DNA of 64,000 nt, taken from the NCBI GenBank assembly GCA_001661515.1, contig LUVW01000010.1, positions 723,925-787,924 on the forward strand, written 5' to 3'. A program made the translations under genes and the position numbers. Below, in pieces: positions 1 to 11,979 of this stretch; within the stretch, counting starts at the first letter, position 1; the number at the start of each line of letters is the position of its first letter. The notes under the pieces are model-generated. The model saw nothing but the letters and a program-made list of their open reading frames with translations. It had not been told where the DNA came from and did not search any database. Source of the stretch: Capniomyces stellatus (Eukaryota; Kickxellomycota; Harpellomycetes; Harpellales; Legeriomycetaceae).

Positions 1-183
1 TTTACCATTGCTGTCCACTTCTTTACTATTTTCTCTTTTTGTCTTGTTGTCGTCTTTACTCTGACCTTGTTCGTTGATTCTACCATGTACTACATCTGCG
101 TTTTCGATTTCCATTCCCATTTCATTGTCTCGTTCCCCTTTACTTTCTGCTTTTGCCATCTCACTGCTATTATCGACCTCCAT
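1..183 (-). CDS. N-terminal fragment of an unknown acidic/charged protein (runs off left edge)
   Basis: An ATG at 183 opens a frame that stays open for 61 codons to the window edge. The visible peptide begins MEVDNSSEMAKAESKGER and is rich in Glu, Lys, Asn and Asp, so it looks like a disordered N-terminal tail. No domain is visible and I do not recognise it. A TATA-like run (tatatatatatttaa) lies 20-40 bp upstream at about 210-225, in the spacer behind the TAD1 3' end, which fits a separate downstream gene on the same strand. The opposite-strand frame over the same bases is hydrophobic low-complexity and is judged a shadow. Confidence 0.5.
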   Translation of the reverse strand, partial: MEVDNSSEMAKAESKGERDNEMGMEIENADVVHGRINEQGQSKDDNKTKRENSKEVDSNGK

Positions 184-573
184 TTTACAACACTTTGTGC
201 GCTTCTGTTTATATATATATATTTAAGTTTTACTCGACCAGTTTTTAATTGATTTGATTCAACTGGGCTAAATTAACACCAACGATATATCTGCTTTTAC
301 CTTTGAAAATAGTTGAAAATAAATTGAAAAAGGTTCGCACTTTAATTTATTTTTATTTTACATCACTTGTGCTAATAGTGTTTTTATTTAATTTTTCTTA
401 ATTTTTTTTTTTTTTACGTGATTCGTTCGGAAGTTGAAATTAATTAATTACATTTCTAGTTTGATTTGGTTAGGGAAAATATTAAATGTAGAACAGATTG
501 AACGTAAAAGCGTTACTAAAATTGATCAATCCAGGATAAAACTTAGCCTAGTCTACTCCAAGCACATGTTAAT
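184..573. other. Spacer between TAD1 3' end and the left-edge gene
   Basis: AT-rich, with a T-run at 401-415 and the TATA-like stretch at 210-225. No further gene seen. Confidence 0.5.
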
Positions 574-2827
574 TCATGGCTTATCAAGAGTAAACATGTC
601 CAGATGTCCTGGCTTCAATATCCAGGCCGTAAACTCCAAAGACTTTAATCGGTCCTTTGCTAGCTGGTACTGTTTCGACAGTCTTTTTACGTCTTTGTAA
701 GAGTTTTTTCCAAAGATACAATCTGGCGATAGGCCATTTGATACGCCGCAATCCAAGCTGATTTGAGCTATAGGCTCCAAAAAACTCCCACTGGCAGCAA
801 TATATTTGTAGACACGCTCAAACTCGTGAAATATCTCCAGCTTTGATATTTTCGACCTGAACGAACTTGGTATCTTTTCGTGCATCGGCAGTTTTTTTGT
901 GCCTTGCTTTTTCCCTTTAACAGTCACCTCCAGCATTCCATTTGAAATGTAATTCTTGCCAAGACTGTGCAAAACACCCTCATCTGAATCAAGAACTCGG
1001 CGGTAAGAATACCAACTAATGCTTGCCTCTGCCGAAACACACTCAAAAGCTGGGTAAACAGCTTTTGTTTTCTCTAAACTGTGTTCATATTCAATCTCTG
1101 TAGTACAAACATTAAGCTGGTTTACTTTGAATGGATGTACAACTCCTAAAACAGTTTAAATTGGATAGAAACCAAAATAACCAACATTTAATATCAATTA
1201 TCAATAAAAAATTATCAACTGAAGCCGAGTTTCTGTATGTTGAAAAATAACAGCAGTAGTTGAAAAGTACCGTTTAGACCCTTGACTCTCGAATTCAACG
1301 CTCTTTCGAGATCATCGCTTTTTACTTTGTCACCAACAACAATGCCCGTAAGGTATATTGGCTCAATCAGCAGCGACAGCAACGCATTCTGGACCCCAAC
1401 AACATTCCACATCGAAATTTTATCGCTAAGTTAAGGCAATGTAAGATCAAACTATCTTTAGCACTTTTACACAAAACCGTTTGATATGAAATGACAAGAA
1501 CGTTAAAATCAATCAGTTTACAAACCTGCATGACATTGATAAAGTACTGTCTGCATCCAATCTACCTAATAATCGTATTGCCAAACATATATATATATCC
1601 AGAAATATAAAAAAAAAAAAAAAAAAANNNNATATAAAAAAAAAAAAAAAAAAATGACAGCTATTTTTGGTAAAGTCTTTTATTGCAAAATTTTATCAAG
1701 CGTATCAATTTACCTGGCTTTGTTCTCAGCGATGACACTGACGTAAAGTCGTTTCTTCCTCGGATCAATACGGCTTTTGACGCGTAACCAAATTGACTAT
1801 TGCTGCCGGATTCAACATTTATGTTCTCGTCCTGGGCGCACTGTTCGTCACAACCTTCATGTCCCTCCAGCCTGGTTTTTTTATGTTTTGTGCTATTTGG
1901 GTCCACATCTAACAATTCTTGGTCTCTGACCTCCATTTCGGTTCTCTTGGCCTTTTTACTTTCCACGGCTAGCTTCTGACTTTTTGTTGGTTCGCTTGAC
2001 GATTCAAGCTGCTCAAACAGTGACCTAGTAGATGCATCGCCACAAGGACACTGGCTGGCATACATATGGTATTTTACGTTTCTCAACTCTATCTTTTTAT
2101 TATTGGTCTTAAGGCCTGTATTTCTAGTTTTCTCGCACATACTGTCATCCTTTTGTATGCTTTCAACAACTCTAAACACACTTTTTCCGTTTTGATTTTT
2201 CGAGAAGGCCATTTCGACTTGGTTCAACAAGTACCTATAAATTCGAGTTCCAAAACAAGAAAACAATTAAACAAAATAAACTAGACAAAAATAGAAAAGT
2301 TGGCAAGTAATGTCGATATTCCAAGCGGCCGTATCTTGCTGATAGTTCCAAACTAACAATGAATCGGGCTTGGCTGTTTAATCGAAGTACAAAACGCAAA
2401 ACTTACAGATTGAACGCTCGTTTTGACACTACTTCTGCATGAGAATCAAACACCATATCGCCGAAACCATCAAGCTCCTTTTCGCCTAGACATTTGGTCC
2501 CAGTCCTACGCTAATCAAAGTTATTTTGTTATCACGCGAGTCAGAGGTAACTTGTGTACATAAAAATCGTACACACGCATACACACAGCAGTTGGACAAG
2601 TATTATTTGGTATAAATAGAAGCATATTACCCTAAAGACACGCATTCAAAGTCTACTTTTCCATCACCAAAATCCTCTTCCTTGACAATGCCAGCCAAAA
2701 CGGTCCATTCCACCTTTTGTGAGCTCTTTAGAGTCGGTTTTCCTTTTTTCGGCAGTTCGCTGTATTTTTTGAGTACGCATAGCGCAATTTTGGAAGAAAG
2801 AGGCACTTGATCCTGATCTACGGACAT
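574..2827 (-). CDS. TAD1: tRNA-specific adenosine deaminase 1 (TAD1/ADAT1), six exons
   Basis: Deaminates adenosine 37, next to the anticodon of tRNA-Ala, to inosine (established for the Tad1/ADAT1 family). Deduced exons, in order of translation: 2827-2631, 2505-2407, 2234-1714, 1565-1526, 1425-1271 and 1145-574; all phases agree, giving 527 aa. Visible motifs: N-terminal LPKKGKP and EWTVLAGIV-like block, GTGTKCLG, the catalytic DSHAEV (His88, Glu90 as proton shuttle), a CPCGDAS zinc motif in exon 3, LRTKPGK-GRLD...SMSCSDK across exons 3-5, WNVVGVQNALL, EPIYLTGIVVG and SISWY. These follow the order in human ADAT1. Between the PCG motif and LRTKPGK is a Lys/Glu-rich, probably disordered insert, as in other members. 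The 35-150 bp introns have GTAATA, GTAAGT, GTAAAT, GTTTGT and GTACTT donors. Intron 3 holds an A-run with four N. Identity is firm; individual splice sites are inferred. Confidence 0.93.
1628..1631. other. Four-base N gap in a poly(A) run
   Basis: Four N lie between two A-runs inside TAD1 intron 3 (1566-1713). It is an assembly or basecalling ambiguity and does not touch coding sequence. Confidence 0.95.
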
Positions 2828-3706
2828 TCTTTTTTGGCTATTCAGAACGTTGATTCAGAAACAAAACTTTGTGGAATTACCAAGTTTCTTTTATTATTAT
2901 TATTATTATTATTATAATAGACTGGTTTTAGTCTAGAGTTTGGGTTGTTTGTTTAGGGTGAATGTAAATGCAAGTCTGAATTTAGTATCCACCTTGGACT
3001 ATGTTTTGATCCTGGAGACTCAAAATTTAAGCTTTCTTTTTTGGATTAAAGAAAAAAAACAAATTGATTCAGAGTTTCAAAGACATCGCTAGTTAAATTC
3101 AATTCTGTTTGACATTACATTATTGGGCTATAATTACCAAGCTTTTGTCCAAACCCAACAATAAAAAAAATGAATCAACTGAAACCAGAATGGGTTAATT
3201 AGCGGATGATCGACGTTGCAAGCCCAATAAGGATGGGTTTTAAACTCCTTGCTGATTGTTACGAGTTAAAAGTGTACATTATCCGCTTTATTCAACACAC
3301 TTATTTCCTCATGGTTATTACTAATTGAGAAGCAAAGAGGAAGGAAAAAAAAAAAGCACCACACTAGCTTTATTCAGTTTAAACTAATGTATTTGTAACA
3401 CTTGGACTGGTTATAACAAAGTATTAGGTTTACCGTAAACAATTCATGCTCTTCAAACTCGGCTGTGTAGTTTAAGAATTCAAATATATTTATATTACCA
3501 ACATTTAATTATTTCAGTATTACCATTGCCTGTTTTACATTTACATTTATTAAGTTCTGAAAAGAAAAACACCAATATCAAATACAAAAAGAAAAGGGAC
3601 GAAAATTCAAATTTAAAAAAAAAACAATTGTAGTATAAGGATTCAAAAAAAAAAAAAAAAACCAATAAACAATAAATAAAGTTCAAGAACTAGAAAATAA
3701 ACAAGA
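2828..3706. other. Divergent promoter region between TAD1 and the alpha-mannosidase
   Basis: 879 bp separating a leftward and a rightward gene, so it should hold both promoters. It carries an ATT microsatellite at about 2890-2918 and an A-run at 3644-3660. No convincing coding frame. Confidence 0.5.
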
Positions 3707-6700
3707 ATGAGCGGAAAAGATATGAACAGCGGGAGGAGACATGACACTTCGTTGCAAAAGCACTTGGATATCACTAAAAGCAGACTGAGGAACTTTATCC
3801 ACAGCAACAATTGGGACAAGGTGACCATACACTCTGCGCTTTGGAAGAAGGAGGCGAGCGGGGAGGATGTTGTTGAGCTTGGGGTTTGGTCTGCACCAGA
3901 TCTAACAAGGCCGAGCTTTGAGCATGCGACAAAGCAGAAGTTTGAGCCGTGTGCGGTGGGGAGAGAGTTTGGGCCTTCCTGGGTAAGATATTTTGGACTG
4001 GGAGTGAAAGAAACAGGATTGTATTTGTACTATTTGCACTGGTTGAAAGTGTAGCTTAGCTTTTATGAAAATGTGCATTGACTAAGTGAGAGGTGTGGTT
4101 GTGGTGTTAATTTGAATAGTCTACGCATTGGTTTAAAATACGAGTCAATATACCAGCTGATTTCGAAGGCGAAGAGGTTGTTTTCCAATTTGATTCGAGC
4201 TGTGAAGGGATGATATGGACGGCGGGGGGGCTTCCGGTGCAAGGACTTACTGGGGGAGGTATGTGTATATCTGGTTGATGTTGTGCTTGAGTTTACAGAA
4301 AGGTGTGTGTAAAAAGTAAATGGTTGGTGATAGATATGCAGATGAAATAAATAAATAAATAAATAATGTTTGTTGGATTTATAGGAGGGGACAATCGGCG
4401 TGTGGAATATGTGCTTGTCAAAAGAGCAGGGAAAAGAGAAAAGGTTGATATTTTTATCGAGATAGGGTGCAATGGGCTGTTTGGGAATGGGCCGGGGATG
4501 ATTGACCCGCCGGTTGAAGACAGAAAGTTTAAACTGAATAAGGCATCGATTGGGGTGAAGCGTCAACGGGCGTGGGAGCTGCATACGGATATGGTGACGA
4601 TGGTGGATATGGGGCACCACTTGGGAACTGAGTCGGCGATGGGGGTTAATGCGCTGTATGTAGCAAACCAGGTGGTGAATACATTTGATGCAGAGTTTCC
4701 TGAGGAGACGATTGAAAAGTGCCTGAAGATGACAAAGAAGTTTTTTGAGTCAAAGCCAGGAGACGGAGCGCACAAAGTGTTTGCAATAGGAAACTGCCAC
4801 ATTGATACGGCGTGGTTGTGGATGTATGAGGAAACAAAGCGGAAAGTGGCGCGGAGTTTTAGTTCACAGATAGCGCTGATGGAAAAGTATCCAGAGTACA
4901 AATTTGCAGCGTCTCAGGCACAGCAGTTTGAGTGGCTCGAGGAGCACTACAAGAGCCTGTTTGACCGGGTGTGTGAACATGTGGGGACGGGGCAGTTTAT
5001 TCCGGTTGGAGGGACGTGGGTAGAGATGGACTGCAACGTGCCTAGCGGGGAGTCGCTGGTGAGGCAGTTCTTGCTTGGGCAGAGATACTTTGCGGAGAAA
5101 ATGGGGGTGGTAAGCAAAGTTTTCTGGCTTCCGGATACGTTTGGATACTCTGCACAGCTTCCGCAGATAGTTCGGCAGTCGGGCGGAGAGTATTTTTTCA
5201 CGCAAAAGATCTCGTGGAACAACATAAACAAGTTTCCACACACGACGTTCCACTGGGTGGGGCTGGACGGCAGCTCAGTTCTAACACACATGGCGCCATC
5301 GGACACGTACACAGGAAAGGCGACTGTTGAGGAGTTGGTGCGCAGTGCTCGTCGGCACCGAGACCTGTCGAGCCACAACAGCAGCCTGTACCTGTACGGC
5401 CACGGCGACGGGGGAGGCGGACCACAGGACGTGATGATTGAGAGGCTGCGGCGAATGGCGAACGTTGATGGGTTGCCAAAGGCCAAGCACAGCGACCCTA
5501 CAGAGTTTTATGACAGCGTTGCGAAGGACGCAAGATCACTGCCGCAGTGGCACGGAGAGCTGTACTTTGAGCTGCACAGAGGAACGTACACGTCACAGGC
5601 AAACAACAAAAAGTACAACAGAGTCGGCGAAACCCTGCTCAGGTCAGCTGAGCTTCTGTCAACTGTGGCTGCCCACACCTCGAGCGCAGAGAACAGGTAC
5701 GAGTACCCCCACAACGAAATCACAAGGCTGTGGAAGTTGCTCTGCCTCAACCAGTTCCACGACGTGCTGCCAGGGTCATCAATCAACCACGTTTACCGCG
5801 ACTCTGACAGGATGTACATTGACATAGTCAACTCGGCCAACGCGATTCGCAGAAACGCTCTACGCCATCTCGTGTCGGGCGGGTCTGAGCAGTTTGACTA
5901 CATCACCCATGAGTCGGCCAGTCCTGAGCCGGAAAGTCTGGAGGCTTTAAATGTCTGCGACTCGGAAATGCTGGCCAGCTTGCCTGAGGTTGAGGTTGAG
6001 GCTGAAGTTGAAGTTGAGCAGGGTGCTGGCAAGAGGAAGTTGGGCCAGCTTGTAGATTCTGCCGGAAACGCTGCCAGCTCGGTAGTGGTTGTCAACGAGT
6101 GTGCCTGGTCAAGGTCAGGGGTGGTTCCGGCCAAGGGACTGGACACCTCGCACCCGCTGGTTTGCCAAGTGGCCAATGCCCGGGTCAGCATTTCCGAAAA
6201 GGGAAGTTCAGATGTTGCAAGTTCTGCTGGCTACCCCCTTGTTCTTGCGGCCAATGTCCCAGGCATCTCCGCCTCTGTTCTCCAGCTCTCAGACCTCCCA
6301 GACCCAATTGCAGCCTCGGCATACATTTCAGCCAACGGTCTTTATGTCCTGGAGAACCTGTACATCACAGCCACGTTTAATAGCCGTGGCCAGCTTGTGT
6401 CGTTGCTTGATCGCAGGTCGTCACGTGAGTTTGTGCCATCTGGCCAATCGTCAAACTCGTTCCTAATGTACCCCGACGTGCCTATTTACTGGGACGCGTG
6501 GGATGTGGAGATTTACCACCTTGAGCAGCCCAGCGAGTGCAGCAATGTTTCTGTTGAGGTTCATGATGTTGGGCCCTTTGTGTCCTCGCTGTGCATCAAT
6601 GCCAAGCTTAGCGACCGCTCCACCCTGCGCCAGTGGGTATCTCTCAGCTCCACGTCTCCAGTACTGGACTTTGCTACCGAGGTTCAGTGGAACGAAAACC

Positions 6701-7464
6701 ACAAACTCCTCAAGGTCGAGTTTTGCTGGGACATCAAGTCTGAAACCGCTTCCTATGAAACTCAGTTTGGCTACATCAGCCGCCCCACCAACCGCAACAC
6801 CTCTTGGGACATGGCCAAGTTTGAGGTTTGTGCCCACAAGTACGCCGATCTTTCCGAGTTTGGCGCCGGTGTTTCCATCTTCAACGACTCCAAATACGGC
6901 CACGCCTGTCTCGACAACCGCATGACTATTTCTTTGCTCCGCTCTCCCAAATCCCCTGACCCTGTTTGCGATATTGGCTTCCACACTTTCAGGTACGCCA
7001 TTTACCCCCACAACTCCTCTTTCCCCGATCCAAACGTTGTTCGCGAGGCCTACAACTTCAACATCCCTTTGAAAGCCATTCCATGCCCCTCAAACTCTGT
7101 TTCCCCATCCTCAATCCTCACAACCAAACAGCCTGTATTCTCTGTTTCTAACGCCCCATCTGTCATTCTTGACACCGTAAAGTGCGCTGAACCATTGCTC
7201 GATACTTCCTTTGGCTCTCCTAAATCCATCGGTGTTCCCCGCAAACTTTCCCCAAGACCAAACACTGTTGTCGTCCGTTTGTACGAGTCTTGCGGTGGAC
7301 GTGCCACTTTTAACTTGAACTGCTCGCTCAATGTTAAATCCGCTCATAGATGCGATATGCTCGAAAATATCTTGGCTGATTATTCTTGGATTCCCTCTTC
7401 CAAATCCGTCCAATTATCTATCAACCCGTTCGAGGTTCTTTCTGTTCTTTTGGTCTTGAGCTAA
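3707..7464 (+). CDS. AMS1: Alpha-mannosidase, glycoside hydrolase family 38 (Ams1/MAN2C1 type), three exons
   Basis: Hydrolyses terminal alpha-mannose from free oligosaccharides; in yeast Ams1 is delivered to the vacuole by the Cvt pathway. Exons 3707-3982, 4120-4258 and 4385-7464 join in frame to 1164 aa (yeast Ams1 is about 1080). The joined N-terminus gives FGPSW-STHWFKIRVNIP and FQFDSSCEGMIW, the usual accessory domain of this subfamily. Catalytic domain: GNCHIDTAWLW (zinc ligands His277, Asp279), VGGTWVEMD, and WLPDTFGYSAQLPQI with Asp389 as nucleophile and zinc ligand, then LYGHGDGGGGP. There is no signal peptide, fitting a cytosolic enzyme. Odd: a Glu/Val repeat (EVEVEAEVEVEQ, about 5985-6020) interrupts the region between catalytic and beta domains. 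Coding-strand composition swings from G-rich at the start to C-rich at the end. The long frame beginning at 4366 is exon 3 plus intron read-through, not the true start. Confidence 0.95.
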
Positions 7465-9563
7465 CACCATCACCAAACTCTATTAACACTCTTGTTGATT
7501 CATTTACTATTTTGTTTTTGTCCTTGTCCTTTTTTTTTTTCTAAAAAAATATATATGATTAATTAAAATATTCCGGTTAAACTCTTTTAACTTTGTATTA
7601 CATGTAACATTGTCTAGTCCCCACCCCCAATCCTCAACGTAACCATCACTTGGCCCACTCATGTGATTTACTCTATAACGCTTTTATCATATTTTTTTAC
7701 GACTTTATAAAGCGCCACCCGCCTTATTCTCCAAATATATCTTTTTTTTTTAAAAAAAAAAAACTTGTTTATCACGTGTTCGACTTCAAATTGTCTTCCT
7801 TCTCTGTGTCCAGTCCTTATTCATATGTATATGTCCATATTTAACCAAATATCCAGGTTTTTAGCCTCATTTATACGCCAATCAAATCATCCTTTCTTCT
7901 CTGTCTTTTAAACTGATATCCATCTTTTTTCTATTTTCCTTTTTATTGCCTTTTCTTTTATACCGTTTTTCGTAAATCAAGCTTAAATTGTAAATCTCAT
8001 TGCTTTTTTTTTAGTTATAGGTGGTATAAATCACATGATTCTTTTATTCCATTTTCCCTTCACTTTTTATTATTTGGAAATCTTATTTTTCGGTCTTTAT
8101 CAGAAGCAAACGCACAAAAAGTATATTATACATATCTATACAAACGTACAAAAAAATAAAATGATTACTTTTTTAAACGTCAAGGTTAAAACAACATTTA
8201 TAAACTTGGAAATAAATGTTATTTGTAAAAATAAACGGTACAACTTGTACTGCTTAGTGACTATAATTAAAGTGTGCATGCTTTTTTGTTTTCTGGACGG
8301 ATTCTTGACGAATTTTAGGTAGCTTTTATAAAATCCTTCCCCGGGAAAAACAGGAACAAATTTCACTCTATATTCCAAAATCCACACCTTTAGTCACCTC
8401 CATCTAAAAGCCTTATAGAAATGGCCCGCATAGCCGGTTTTCTTTGTGTCTACTCTAACCAAGTTACAATTTTTTTTAAAAAAAAAAAACATTACCAATT
8501 TTGACGTAGCCAAACCATGAGACTATTTCAGCTATATTAAGCACCGGTTCTTTTGCTTACATAATACTCGATAGGTACAAGTAAGCTGGTGCTGTTTCTC
8601 TGACTTGTTGATTCTTGTTTTATTTTATTTTTTTGAAAAACGCCTGACCTCTTGACTTTTTCTTGTTTATTTTTTATTTCACATCTTACTTGACCTTTTT
8701 TTTCTTCGACATTTTTTTCTTTTTTTGGACTGTTTTGGGCCGTTTTAGTTGTACTTTAAATTTCGAATTTGTGCTTTATCATCGTTTTAGTTGGTCTAAT
8801 TAAACAAAACCATAAAATCAGTTAAAAACAACAAGACAGGAAAAAAATGCATAAATAGTAGACCTGCAAACTCGATCAAAAAGAACATATAAAAAAAACA
8901 TATATCAACTTGGCGGTTTTAACCATTAAATCTTGTCCTTTCCAAGCTTTTGAATTTTGAATTTTAAACCACTTCTTTTATTACATATACTTTGTATTCT
9001 GCAACATTTGATAAAAACCTTAACATTTTTATTATACTGTACTTTTTTTTTATTTTCTACTATTTGACTCTTATTATTATACTTTTTGACTCTATTATTT
9101 TATACTTTTGTGTTTATCATAAAAAATAATATCAAACCTGCAACAGCGCAAACTCTGTAATAAAAAAAAACAACAGGCCCGAATAAAGAATTCCCAGCAA
9201 TTTGGAAGCAAAAGCAAAAGTAATTGGGGACAGAATAGAAACAAAGAAAAGAAAGAAAAGAAGGAAACTCGATTCGGACACTCTAATATCGACATACACA
9301 ACGTACTGGGGCTGAGGTTCAAAGACGAATACTTGGTTTGCACCAATTTTATTTTTCTACTCAATTGTAATTTATAAAAAAAAAATTTGAGGCTGCTGTA
9401 TAACTACAGCTGTTTCATGGGGGTGTATACAATTTCCATTAAACACGAATACTACACCACCAAATTACTCTATATAAACAAACCCAAATACTGTCTTTTG
9501 GTTACCTCACTTTTTGCAAACCCCAATATAAAAGTAAATCACTGAAAGGCATAAACTGACAAA
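7465..9563. other. Long AT-rich spacer with T-run/A-run palindromes
   Basis: About 2.1 kb between the mannosidase and the bHLH gene. It is T-rich after the mannosidase stop (likely terminator/3' UTR). It has two self-complementary runs of T followed by A, at 7742-7763 and 8470-8489. A Lys/Asn-rich frame open from 9122 to about 9378 (+) has no ATG and may be leader sequence of the bHLH gene. No tRNA or other RNA gene recognised. Confidence 0.4.
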
Positions 9564-10491
9564 ATGCAGTCTGTACAGCTCTTAAACACACTCAACACCA
9601 AAATTCCAACTTTTAGCGAGTTGGCTGAGCTTAAAAACAATAAAAATAGCAGCGAGCCTAGCACAAGCAATTCGGGCAACATAGCCGAAACAAAGAAACG
9701 TAAAAAAACTAACTCTAAAAACACAGCCAAAAAGGTAACAATTTTTACTTTAATTTACTTGCGAAAGTACCACTATAAGAAATAAAATAAACCCCACTTC
9801 CACTACTATTTACTTTGTCGAATCTATAAATGCTCAAACTAGCAACGACCATTGGCATGCAAACCTTCGAAACAATCATCGAAAGGCGGTATTGCTGCTC
9901 AAAGTCCAGTTGGAAATACCGAGAACACTCGCCTGATAAATCTTGTCCATATAGAGCCCAAAATCATTGGAAACGCGTAAGTAGCCGCCTCACCAGTATA
10001 TACGTGTATATCAGGAAATAAAAGGGCAAATCAGCCATAGCACTCAGTAGACTCATTTAAAACGCAACTATAAAATCATATACATATATACGTTTAGGAA
10101 TCCTGAAAATACCCAACAAGCACTAAGGATATTGCCTAACCCCGATGGCATGCTAAATAAACATCCTGTTGGCAGTCCGGAATGGCATAAAACTCGCCGC
10201 GAAAGCCACAAAATAGTTGAGAGACGTCGCAGAGAGCATATAAACGCTGGCGTTGATCAACTCGCCAAGCTAGTTCCTGCATGTGGGAAAAACAAGGGCA
10301 AGGTGCTACACCAGGCTGCCCAGTATATCAACCAACTCAAAGAAAACGAAGTGTCCAACATTAAAAAATGGACCCTTGACAAAGTTCTTGCTGAACAGGC
10401 TATTAACGAGCTTACTGATCAACTACAGAGATCAAAAGAGGAAAATGAGAAGCTACGGTTACAAATCGATCTACTAGCCAACAAAACATAG
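9564..10491 (+). CDS. Cbf1-like basic helix-loop-helix transcription factor, three exons
   Basis: Exons 9564-9734, 9843-9976 and 10098-10491 join in frame to 232 aa. The C-terminal half is a bHLH-leucine zipper close to yeast Cbf1: GSPEWHKTRRESHK, ERRRREHIN, LAKLVP, KGKVLHQAAQYINQLKE, then NIKKWTLDKVLAEQ and a coiled coil to the end. His139, Glu143 and Arg147 are at the positions that read CACGTG E-boxes, so sequence-specific DNA binding as a dimer is expected. In yeast Cbf1 binds centromere CDEI and methionine-gene promoters; in other fungi such factors regulate sulphur, iron or ribosomal genes. The N-terminus is Asn/Ser/Lys-rich, has a KKRKK basic patch that could be a nuclear signal, and no other domain. 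The protein is short for a Cbf1. Orthology is likely but not proven from sequence alone. Confidence 0.85.
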
Positions 10492-11268
10492 ATTAAAGGT
10501 TGCTCATTGTTTTACTTTCTGCTTAGTTTTGCTCAGCTTTACATTCATTCAGGCTGATACTGCCATTGCATGAGTTTACTGCCTGCTTCAGCCATAATGC
10601 GGCTCTCGCTTTCTCACTCTCTCTCTTGTGCAGCTTCCTGCCCACTCGGTTTATTTATAGTCATGCCATTACCATTGCCTTTTCTTTTTTTTTTTTTTTG
10701 TTCAAGTTGGCTTTGTTAATTGTCTGGATTTCCACCACTTTTTTGCTTCTGCTATATTTGCAAACTACACTTATATGATTTATACCCTAGCATACTTTAT
10801 TTTATAGAATTTAACCCGTCTAGCCGCCGTAAAGCGGCACAAATCAGGTATAACCAACCTATTTCTGATCTGGGAATAGGACTTGGTAAGCTCTTTTGCT
10901 CGCTCTAAACGACGCCAATGCATTTTACAATCACTGGCTTTCAAAGTCTAGGGATCCAATAAAAGCATGTCCTTCAAGGTTTTCCTTTAAAATAGCACCT
11001 TTGGGTTATTATTTGTTGAAACTCAGCCAATAAACTATCAGCACACAATTCCTTGATTATTAATAAAATAGGCCAACAAAAAAAGTAATAAGTAAACAAA
11101 AAATAAACATTATGAAGAATTCAAGATTTAGTGAATGTGGACAACACAAATACATCAAGTGGGCTTTATAGGGCTTTTAAATAATGAATCTCTTCTTTCT
11201 AAATCAGGAATACAACTAAACTTTTACGCAGCGATACGGGGTTTTTAACTGAAGGATAAAAATAAAAA
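10492..11268. other. Spacer before OST4
   Basis: 777 bp, AT-rich. A T-run at 10685-10700 probably belongs to the bHLH gene's 3' region. Small open frames here are low-complexity and unconvincing. Confidence 0.4.
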
Positions 11269-11394
11269 ATGATTAGCGACGTGGAACTATATAACCTTGT
11301 CAATATTTTGGGATGTGTTTCCTTTGTACTAATAGCAGTCTACACATACATCACAGTCAACTACAATACCGAAGAAGCGGCTAAAGAAGAATAG
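11269..11394 (+). CDS. OST4: Oligosaccharyltransferase subunit Ost4 (41-residue membrane protein)
   Basis: A 41-codon frame beginning MISDVELYNLVNILG, followed by a single hydrophobic helix (residues about 8-28) and a short charged tail ending EEAAKEE. The MISD/MITD start, the single transmembrane segment with a Tyr/His-containing C-terminal end and the total length all match Ost4 of yeast (36 aa) and human (37 aa). Ost4 is an ER-membrane subunit that holds the Stt3-Ost3/6 part of the N-glycosylation complex together. The frame is intronless. The leader before the ATG is A-rich (aaaataaaaa), as expected for efficient fungal translation starts. Such genes are commonly missed by automatic annotation. 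Confidence 0.82.
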   Translation: MISDVELYNLVNILGCVSFVLIAVYTYITVNYNTEEAAKEE

Positions 11395-11979
11395 AAAAGT
11401 GCGACCAGGATTTAATGTCAAAAGTGCGAGAAATAGACCAAGTACACAACTTTTAGACTTGACTTTTACGATTCCAGACCCAACATCAATCTAATCTTCA
11501 ACCCTTTATCATAAAACAAAGCTCAAACACGGACAATTATAAAGACAAAAACAAAAACAAAATATGTCATCAATCCAATCCAGCTTTAATTAATAACAAA
11601 ATAGCATCTCAGACCGACCGACCGACTGACCGACAAATATTATCTTGATATAGTCGAGCATAAACATCGACTCTACTGGTTTAAACACAGTTCTATTAGT
11701 ACTGTAAAGGAGTTTATATATTGATTCTTTGATTAATCTTGTTTTTTTTTGTGTTTGTGTTTTTTGACCCATCTGGCAGTTTTAGTTTAGTTTAGTTTGA
11801 TTTTGTTTTATGGAAAAGAAAAGAAAAGAAATAAATAAATATAATGCTATGAACTGAATGGGAAAGCAAGTTAAAAAAAAGAGAAAGAAATGGTTTATTT
11901 TAAATGAAAACTAAGGGACAAGGTAAAAGTAAATCTTATCAATTAAAGCGGAATCAAAAGTCAAAGTCAACTAGCGGAT
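11395..11979. other. Convergent 3' spacer between OST4 and YIF1
   Basis: 585 bp holding both 3' ends. A short CGAC-type tandem (gaccgaccgaccgac-like) lies near 11612-11632, with GTTTAGTTTAGTTT repeats near 11780. No gene seen. Confidence 0.4.

Noticed and set aside
67..252. 61-codon plus-strand frame at the left edge
   Set aside because: Starts at TTG, is Phe/Cys/His-rich, and lies opposite a better minus-strand frame with an ATG.
4063..4620. 185-codon minus-strand frame rich in His and Pro
   Set aside because: It covers exon 2, intron 2 and the start of exon 3 of the mannosidase in antisense; no family features.
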